A stretch of 25,107 bases of DNA from Aplysia californica (lineage: Eukaryota; Mollusca; Gastropoda; Aplysiida; Aplysiidae): NCBI RefSeq assembly GCF_000002075.1, contig NW_004797356.1:1474269-1499375 (forward strand), given 5' to 3'. Shown piece by piece: positions 18,850 through 25,107 of this stretch. The number at the start of each line of letters is the position of its first letter. Position 1 is the stretch's first letter. A program made the position numbers and the translations under genes. The notes under the pieces were generated by a model that was not told where the DNA came from, ran no database searches, and was given only the letters and a program-made list of their open reading frames with translations.

Positions 18850-19056
18850 ATGCCACCAAGACGAAAGCTGAGGGACTCTGATCGTGCCAGAGCTATGGCA
18901 TGGCTGCAGGATGGAGTTGGAGCCCGAGAAATTGCCAGAAGGCTTGCAGTGTCACATTCTGTCATTGTCCGTTTGAGTTTGAGGCAGCGCCATCAAGCCA
19001 CTGGATCAGTCCAAGAACGCCCACGTGCAGGTCGACCCAATAAGACCACTCAGTGA
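18850..19056 (+). mobile_element. Tc1-like transposase, N-terminal DNA-binding fragment
   Basis: The 68-residue product starts MPPRRKLRDSDRARAMAWLQ and continues DGVGAREIARRLAVSHSVIV, ending ATGSVQERPRAGRPNKTTQ. This is the first paired-like helix-turn-helix of Tc1-type transposases (G.S.R.IA..L.VSHSVI.RL), followed by the TG.V..RPR.GRP linker that normally leads to a second helix-turn-helix and a DDE catalytic domain. Those are absent; the frame stops directly after KTTQ. Start chosen at 18850 because family similarity begins there. No terminal inverted repeat was found. A 3'-truncated transposon is most likely; a captured exon is the alternative, as the break reads CTCA/GTGAGT. Confidence 0.8.
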
Positions 19057-19159
19057 GTTTGCAAGTGGTCCTTAACTTGTTGAAGTCTGTAGTTATTGCA
19101 GAAGCCAAAAATCATCGTTACCGTTATTTCTTCTATTTTTCTTAAGAAATAATCTCCTG

Positions 19160-19345
19160 TTTTAAGTTTTAATTTTAATTTCAGCATTTTAAAGCACTTG
19201 CAACACAATAAGGTCATATCAGTGCCTAATAAGATTAGATATGTTACAAGAGAGTAACAAACAAAGATTTAAGGATAATACATCATGTAGATGTTTGATA
19301 GGAAGGAAGGAGCAAACCATACCTGGACACCCGTCACCCACCCAA
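19160..19345 (-). mobile_element. Family A element, copy 5
   Basis: Plus-strand landmarks: AGCACTTGCAACACAATAAG, GTCATATCAGTGCC, TTACAAGAGAGTAACAAAC, TGTTTGATAGGAAGGAAGG, AGCAAACCATACC and GACACCCGTCACCCACCC. The hairpin retains five central pairs (GCACT/AGTGC). Confidence 0.7.
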
Positions 19346-19794
19346 AATAATGAATATTTTCTCCTACTCCTTTACCGATGTATTGATATGATCATCGTCA
19401 GACATTGAAGGACAAACTAGACACATCATATGTGCATATAATTCATGCATTATTTTTATTATTATCATCCTGAAGTGGAAATTGCCTAGTTAAATAGGTA
19501 CCAGATAATATGTCATGTCATGAGAGCAACTTGGTGTGTAACATAGAGTAACAAAAGAGTTAACGTGTAAACGCTCAAACATAAAATATACCATGAACTT
19601 TCAGATTAGAAAACGTGTTCTCATTATGCTGTTGTTGTATGACAATGTTGAGAAAAAGTAAAGAAGAAAACAGTTAGAGGAAGAGAAAGAAGAGAGATGG
19701 AAGGTTGAGAGATGGAAAAATAGAAAAGGGGAGAGAAAGAAGAAGAAGAGTGAAGGGCAAGAGAGAAGAGACAGAGAAAAAGAGATGTTCATTT
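19346..19794. other. No recognisable gene
   Basis: AT-rich, then a purine-rich tract (19640-19785) of AGAGAAAGAAG type, giving a spurious Ser/Phe-rich minus-strand frame. Confidence 0.4.
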
Positions 19795-20181
19795 TAGTTT
19801 CGTTTTAGTAGAGGTTTTACGGTGCTCGCAACTGCATAAGGTCATGAGCGTCAAGGGGATGTCAACGGAGAAGTCCTTACAGGGAATCAGACTTACTCTG
19901 CTCACCTCTCTAACTTCAGCTGCACAAAGTTTGCTTCAACTATCAAGGCACCCCGGAAATAGTGGGTCACAAGAAGTAGAGGAAAATGACGATAGTAAGG
20001 ATTAGGAAAGAAAAAGCAGCAGTTCCCTGTTGCAGTTCAGGCACAGTTATGAGCATGACATCGATGAATCAGCCCATTTACAATTACAATTCTACTGTGC
20101 ATAAGAACAAGTTAATGCCCCCCCCCCTTTTTGGGAATGGCCTAAAGACACTTCAGTCAGTAGCACCTCCCTGGGGGTTAT
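19795..20181 (-). mobile_element. Family B element (~390 bp), copy 1
   Basis: Aligns over its whole length with 23388-23780. Shared landmarks on the plus strand: CTCGCAACTGCATAAGGTCA, GGGAATCAGACTTA, TCTGCTCACCTCTCTA, CTATCAAGGCACCCCGGAAA, AAAGCAGCAGTTCCCTGTT, GGGAATGGCCTAAAGACACT and CTGGGGGTTA. The 3' end (lower coordinates) carries the hairpin shared with family A: GGTGCTC (19821-19827) pairs with GAGCGTC (19846-19852) using two G-T wobbles. No coding capacity; head unlike a tRNA. Confidence 0.75.
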
Positions 20182-20460
20182 GTTCATTTTAAGATGCATG
20201 AAAAAAGTGAAGAGGTAAAATCAGCAATAAGGATATATTCGTGGATAGCAACTAAATTCCAAACATGACTCGTTTATATATATAATAAAGGCACTGTGGG
20301 ATAATGTTTTTCAGAAGCAGAAGGGCCAGAGAAATCTTAATACCGATTTACATAATGCATACACCTGCATACCTACGAGTATACGGTATCTCCACCTGAC
20401 TTTGGAGGGAAACATCACAAAATACACTTGTTAGTACATGAAGTGACTTCATTTGAAAGG

Positions 20461-20620
20461 ATACTCTGTTACCTCAGTTGGTATCATGCTGAACTATGGT
20501 GGAGCGGATCGCCCTGATTCGAATCCTCATCAGATTGCTCTTGAACTTGGGTTGTTTTAGGCTCTCACCCATTTGGCTTTATCTCAATATAATTGAAAAT
20601 AGGCATTAAAGTCCAGTCTC
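20461..20620 (+). mobile_element. tRNA-derived SINE
   Basis: The head reads TTACCTCAGTTGGTATCATG, with a tRNA D-arm-like A-box (CTCAGTTGGTA), and a perfect B-box GATTCGAATCC 50-60 bases on. It is followed by TTGAACTTGGGTTG and a 3' end GGCATTAAAGTCC. Same family as 10255-10425. Not a functional tRNA: no acceptor pairing is evident. Confidence 0.65.
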
Positions 20621-21398
20621 TGAAATAACAGTGTTGAAAAGGGCATCTATACAACAACAACTTTAACAACTTGACTTGAAAATTACACACTTGTGTTCAA
20701 TCATCAATGGCTCACTTGAAAGTTAAACTTACAACAAACAACTGTCAAGACATTTACACACTGATGTGAATGACTCACAAGAAATGAGCACTCTTGTGCA
20801 TAGTTTACACATTTAAATTGATTAAATTCATGTCCAATAACACACTTGAAATGTACCCAACAAAACAAAATCAAACAGTCCAAATTTTCAGATTATACAT
20901 TGAAAGTGAATTAACAACAGGATTTGTAAAAAAAAATGACCCCAAACACCATTCTCATCATATCCATAAAAAACAACTGACCAATTTGACAATGCACATT
21001 GTACCAAATGACAGGTGATTTGTAAGCTTATAAGGGACACAGTCTGAGTATGGAACATCTGCAACTAAATGGCATTTTATTGATAGTTATGACTGCTCCT
21101 ACAACTTACTTTGCCTACAAATAAAGACAACAAAGAAATGCAACAATAGCAATACAAGTCACCTCTATAACAATCATCTTATAACTTTCTGGATCTTCCT
21201 TCTAAGTAGTATGTTCAGGAAAAAACAAATATACATCCTGCAGCATTATGTGTGTATCACCCATGTATATCTGAAAAAAAATGTTACCAAAGCAAATTAA
21301 ACGTAGCCCCCCCCCCCCCCCCTCCCTCCAGGGTTGTTCTCTAAAATGGGGTGGAGTGCCAAAAGGAAAATACTGAATTGACCATCATACAGATCGTG
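20621..21398. other. No recognisable gene
   Basis: AT-rich DNA with CACTTG/CACAAG recurring loosely at 20690-20860 and a poly-C run (21307-21322). A 74-codon frame (20794-21018) has no motif. Confidence 0.35.
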
Positions 21399-21834
21399 AT
21401 ATGTCAGGCAGCGTGGTGAAATCAGGCGCTAGTCAAAATAATGAAATTGAAGAAACTGGCATTTTTCTGCCAGCTTTTTTATAAAATTTTTATTTCTTGG
21501 CTTAACACAATTGTTGTCCAATTAAGAACACATTTCTGGATGGATTTTACTGAAAAAAGTTAATTCAAAGTACAAAAAATGCAAGTTTTCAGTTTCTACA
21601 GACTATCAAGCTATGGAAATAACCAAACTTTGGCAGCCATTTTCTTGCTAATTCTACCTTGGAAACCAGGTGACCCCATCTTCTTCAATCACAAATATCT
21701 TGACTCATGTTCAAGATAGACGGGTATTTTTTTCACTGATAACAAGACAACTGAACAACTTTTAAGATGATGCCAATAACTCTGCACGCCCAAAAATTGA
21801 CGAGCGCCTGATTCCACTGCGTCGTGACACATAT
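21399..21834 (-). mobile_element. Full-length MITE, copy 2 of the 5095 family
   Basis: Inverted relative to copy 1. The right end reverse-complemented reads GTGTCACGACGCAGTGGAAT then CAGGCGCTCGTCAA; the left end reads GTCAGGCAGCGTGGTGAAAT then CAGGCGCTAGTCAA. Interior landmarks on the minus strand: GAGTTATTGGCATCATCT, GATATTTGTGATTGAAGAAG, AAAATGGCTGCCAAAGTTTGG and AGAAATGTGTTCTTAATTGG. ATAT flanks both sides (21399-21402 and 21831-21834), a candidate target duplication. About 430 bp, no coding capacity. Confidence 0.8.
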
Positions 21835-22852
21835 GTTGTAAAGGAAAGCATATCAAAACTATTATAAAGATAGCAACATATTGCTTACAATTTTTTTTAA
21901 GAGATAAAAATCACCAAAAAAAAGGATAAAGAGTAAGAAGTATATACCACATCAATTATACCAGTGGTACCCTCAAAACACCCGTACCCTTTACAGCATA
22001 AGATATAGTATATAATTCATGCACTTATTATCATTATATTATTACAAAAAAGACTGCACAAGTGTTTCGACACCCCTGGAGTAATAATTCCATGAATTAG
22101 GCTCTTCATACTTTAATGCAAAAGATGCAAGTTTTATTCCAATAGGTAATCTAGTATCACTGTTTTTCTGCTAGAATGATGTATCCAATTGAATATAATA
22201 GCAGGTTGGCCCTGAAAGACTGGGTAGAAGCAGCTCAGTACCTAAACAATCTAATCTGTACTAATGGGGGAGGGGGAGGGGGTTGCAAAGTTTATACTTC
22301 CTAGTTATTTTTGTGATGTTAGATCTGTCCACACAAAACTTGAGTGTGATTCCTGCATGGGAAAGTTATTTCATGGAGTCACTGAGGATCTTCGTCTGTC
22401 TGCTGGGATATAAAATCCTACTTGGCCCGGATTGGCCTTGACATCAGAGTCGGACTAGCCTGCCTCCTAAAAGATCTAACTAATGTGTACACTAATGATG
22501 AATGTGTGCCTTTTTATAGCAAGCACAGGAATATTTTATGAACAGCAATAGCTTAAATTCAAAGTTGGCCTTTGAGGCACATATTCAGTTGGCAAACTGG
22601 GTGAGCATAACAAAATTGGGAGTTTGAAATCAAGCTGGGATACACCTAGATTTCTCTTATTAGACTATTTTTCCTCTCAGCCAAGTGCTTCATAAACTGA
22701 GAATGAAAAGCTCTACTTCTGAAATCACTTATAAAATAATCACAAAAACCCTATGAAATCACATTTAAAAATCCCAACAGCTGTTGAAAGAGAATGAAAG
22801 GATCTCCACCTCAATCAGATAAAAGGAGATTCCCATTCACAGAAAATCAACT
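21835..22852. other. No recognisable gene
   Basis: AT-rich DNA with a G-rich tract (22265-22283). Nothing with a repeat end, tRNA box or plausible coding frame. Confidence 0.35.
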
Positions 22853-22854
22853 TT

Positions 22855-23019
22855 TAGTTTAGTTTTAGTAAGAGTTTTACGGCACTTGCAACACAATAGG
22901 TCATATAAGTGCAAAAGAATAGATGTGTTACAAGAGAGTATCGTACACAAAAAAGGAGAGATAAGGACGATAAATGTTTGATAGGAAAGAAAGAGCAAAC
23001 CACACCAGATCGCCCGCCT
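22855..23019 (-). mobile_element. Family A element, copy 6 (best preserved)
   Basis: Plus-strand order: TTTAGTTTTAGTAAGAGTTT, CGGCACTTGCAACACAATAG, GTCATATAAGTGC, TGTGTTACAAGAGAGTA, GGAGAGATAAGGACGATAAA, TGTTTGATAGGAAAGAAAG and CACACCAGATCGCCCGCC. The hairpin GCACTT/AAGTGC has six perfect pairs. The tail outside it carries two TTTAG units, as a retroposon's short tandem tail would (CTAAAA on the element strand). Confidence 0.75.
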
Positions 23020-23387
23020 TATTTCTGTTCATAAAGCAGTGGGTCTATAGATCTAAATAAGGCACAACTCAACATGTTAGCCACAAGTGAACAGCTCAGT
23101 ATAGTCTTTGTCTTTACTCATTACTGTAACTCCCACAGCTGAATGCACGATGAGATCAGTCAGTCAACAAGGCACTTGACTATACAATGAGTGAGCTGAG
23201 TTTGAACCACTGACTGAAAGAAGATTCGAGACTAAGACTTTGAAAGAATCTGCTCAGAAATATTTGGACACCTCATAAAAATATTATTATGTGCTTTGAC
23301 AGTTTTGGTTTCTCACAGTATACTAAAAAAACAACCCTACAATTTAAGATCGTCACTGTTTTTCCTGAAACAGTTTGAGTTGGGGGT

Positions 23388-23780
23388 TTTTTATAGTAGA
23401 GGGTTTTACAGCGCTCGCAACTGCATAAGGTCATATGAGCGCCAAAGGGTGGGTGTCAACAGAGAAGTCTTTATAGGGAATCAGACTTATTCTGCTCACC
23501 TCTCTAGCTTCAACAGCACAAGGTCTGCTTCGACTATCAAGGCACCCCGGAAATAGCAAGTCACAAGCGAGTGATAAACATACAAAAGAAGTAGAGGAAA
23601 AAATGACAATAGTAAGGATTAAGAAAGAAAAAGCAGCAGTTCCCTGTTCTTGATCAGGCACAGTTATGAGCGTGACATGAATCAGCCCATTTAAAATTCT
23701 ACTGTGCTTAAACGAGAAATGTCCCCCCTTTGGGAATGGCCTAAAGACACTACAGTCAGTGGCACTGCCCCGGGGGTTAC
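23388..23780 (-). mobile_element. Family B element, copy 2
   Basis: Same landmarks as copy 1, plus an extra ~20-base segment near 23565 (AGCGAGTGATAAACATAC) missing from copy 1, and a shorter C-run (23715-23721). Hairpin arms GCGCTC (23411-23416) and GAGCGC (23437-23442) pair perfectly. Two frames crossing it (23296-23556, 23431-23661) have no domain. Confidence 0.75.
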
Positions 23781-24074
23781 AGTTTGAATTTGAGCTTCGG
23801 TAAAATTATGATTCAGTCCTGGCAATAAAAGCCTGTTCAACAGACTAGCTATTAAATTAACTTTAAGCCAAATTAAGCAGCTTTCTAAACTCTCGTGTTC
23901 AATGAAATAGGAGAAAAGATTAAATAGCTGTACGGTTCTATAATTTAAGCAACCCTCTCGTCTTGAGTGACCCCCCCATTGAACTACACAACTTGTGAGC
24001 ATGGAATAAAATTCCCCTTTGAGCACAGCTACTCATGGCTAAAAAAAATAGGATCGTTTTCTCGACTATAACAA

Positions 24075-24080
24075 TACTTA

Positions 24081-24116
<36 letters not shown>

Positions 24117-24451
24117 TGCATTTATATAGCGCATAGCCAAGCTCAAGAGCATACTCTATGCGCTTTACAACTATTATTACCCCAGCAGACCCTCTGAGAA
24201 CACTCAGAAACATTCTCGGCTTCCGCAGAAGCATACAGTGCAAGCTGCGGATTTCACGCGCTCAACCACTAGCAAACTGACAAGATCGTTCACTGTCTAT
24301 AGCCGGGTACCCATTTCCACCTGTATGAAGTGAGGAAAATTTGTACAAAGTGCCTTTCCCAAGGACACAACGTCGGGCCCCTGACGGGATTCGAACCCCC
24401 GACCTTACGGTTTCGAGTCCGAGAGCCTAACCACTAGGCCACCGACGCCAC
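24075..24451 (-). mobile_element. CORE-type SINE with tRNA head, near full length
   Basis: On the minus strand the head (24451 to about 24370) has a perfect A-box TGGCCTAGTGG and a perfect B-box GGTTCGAATCC. The body has TGTGTCCTTGGGAAAGGCAC, then TTTTCCTCACTTCATACAGG and TGGAAATGGGTACC, matching the order of the CORE domain known from vertebrate MIR (CTTGGGCAAG..AC, TTTCCTCA.CTGTAAAATGGG). The 3' end is GTAAAGCGCATAG..CTATGCGCTATATAAATGC followed by ATT units, an L2-like LINE tail with a 9-bp hairpin (24128-24136 with 24156-24164). Target duplications are obscured by TA/ATA repeats. Confidence 0.85.
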
Positions 24452-24679
24452 TATATTCCTGTATGCTCCCAAAAATTGCACAATTGTCTGAAATATAGAA
24501 ACTGTAAATGGTAAACACTAAATATGCTGAAGAAGAGTTACTGATTATTTTGGTGTTTTAATAAGTCCACTGAGGGGCATTTTATAAAATCGTGGGTACA
24601 CATATTGCATCAGTAAATATCTGTTGAATTCACACAAGTGATCGCAGAGAAATCTTGCCACAAATTGTCCATGGTTTTA

Positions 24680-24770
24680 CAGTCAAACCTTTCAATACCA
24701 CCACCCTTGGGACGAGCATGAAGTTGGCTGAACGGTGTTGAGCTGGCAGATCAATGAGGTTCCTCTGCTG
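24680..24770. mobile_element. pogo-like terminus, possibly a ~91-bp MITE
   Basis: Starts CAGTCAAACCTTTCAATACC after TA (24678-24679), closely resembling the end at 236 (CAGTCAAACCTGCC). A possible right end, CTCTGCTG followed by TA (24771-24772), gives a weak inverted match (CAGCAGAGGAACCTCATTG). If that is not the end, the element continues out of the window. Confidence 0.4.
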
Positions 24771-24772
24771 TA

Positions 24773-25107
24773 TAGCCCCGACTGCCCAACCTCAAGGAAC
24801 ATGATTCTACTGTGCAATCTGTGTTTGAAAAGTGACCTTTTGTGGTGAAATAATACATGTACATGATGCAAATGTATTCAGAGCTGAGAGTCTTCTCTCC
24901 CTCTTTTTCTGTATCTTTGAACTTATCAAGTTCGTATATCCCTGGCAGTCAATTCGCTGGCGGTATGGCCAGGCAAATTTACATTAGTTAAATAAGGACA
25001 TGCAGCTCAGACAGTTGGCAGAAGGCAGTGTGAAGGCGTGAATACTTAAATGTAGGCGCTCCTTTTCATACAGTGGGAAAAACTTGGCGGTAAGAGGGGC
25101 TGGTGGT
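24773..25107. other. No recognisable gene
   Basis: No frame, tRNA box or repeat end identified up to the window edge. Confidence 0.35.

Noticed and set aside
23140-23215. tRNA-like segment with GAGTTTGAACC resembling a B-box
   Set aside because: The A-box is poor, no body or tail follows, and spacing is off; too weak to call a SINE.
19160-23780. Segmental duplication explaining the A-then-B order at 19160/19795 and 22855/23388
   Set aside because: Sequence between A and B does not align between the two loci, so the shared order is probably coincidence.

Overview
This is eukaryotic, non-coding, repeat-saturated DNA, AT-rich and full of microsatellites. The repeats fit a marine invertebrate, most likely a mollusc and perhaps a gastropod: tRNA-headed SINEs with CORE-like bodies, short elements whose 3' ends resemble the '...GACCTTA..GTTG..CGTAAAAC' tails I recall from mollusc repeats, RTE/CR1-like LINE 3' ends, pogo/Tigger and Tc1 elements, and MITEs. 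The organism call is inference from memory of repeat types. I found no host protein-coding gene, rRNA or functional tRNA. Almost all open frames are chance products of simple repeats or transposon remnants; the only protein homology I recognise is three LINE reverse-transcriptase C-termini and one Tc1-type DNA-binding domain.

Layout. 1-236: end of a pogo-like element. 505-1019: long tRNA-headed SINE (minus strand). 1020-4100: mostly unannotatable DNA with GT and GA microsatellites. 4105-4392: degraded CORE-like SINE. 5095-5491: full-length MITE. 6451-7890: two short hairpin-tailed elements (family A) around a ~420-bp compound trinucleotide repeat. 8068-8291: old tandem duplication. 8910-12245: three different LINE 3' ends, one split by a small MITE, plus a 67-bp tandem array, a SINE and a decayed MITE copy. 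12865-14860: tandem segmental duplication carrying a Tigger-like insertion whose empty site survives in the neighbouring paralogous unit. 14980-17313: the most striking object, a 2.3-kb terminal-inverted-repeat element with a perfect 9-bp target duplication, ends built from tandem palindromes, and an internal 0.7-kb foldback block. 18120-23780: further family A copies, two copies of the longer family B, a Tc1 DNA-binding remnant, a SINE and a second full MITE copy. 24075-24451: well-preserved CORE-type SINE. 24680 onward: another pogo-like end.

Nothing here works as a gene circuit; the biology is transposon biology. The elements with visible mechanism are: the palindrome-ended TIR element; short retroelement-like families A and B, whose bodies differ but whose 3' hairpin is shared, with paired substitutions in both arms; and datable insertions (MITE inside LINE, Tigger inside duplicated DNA).
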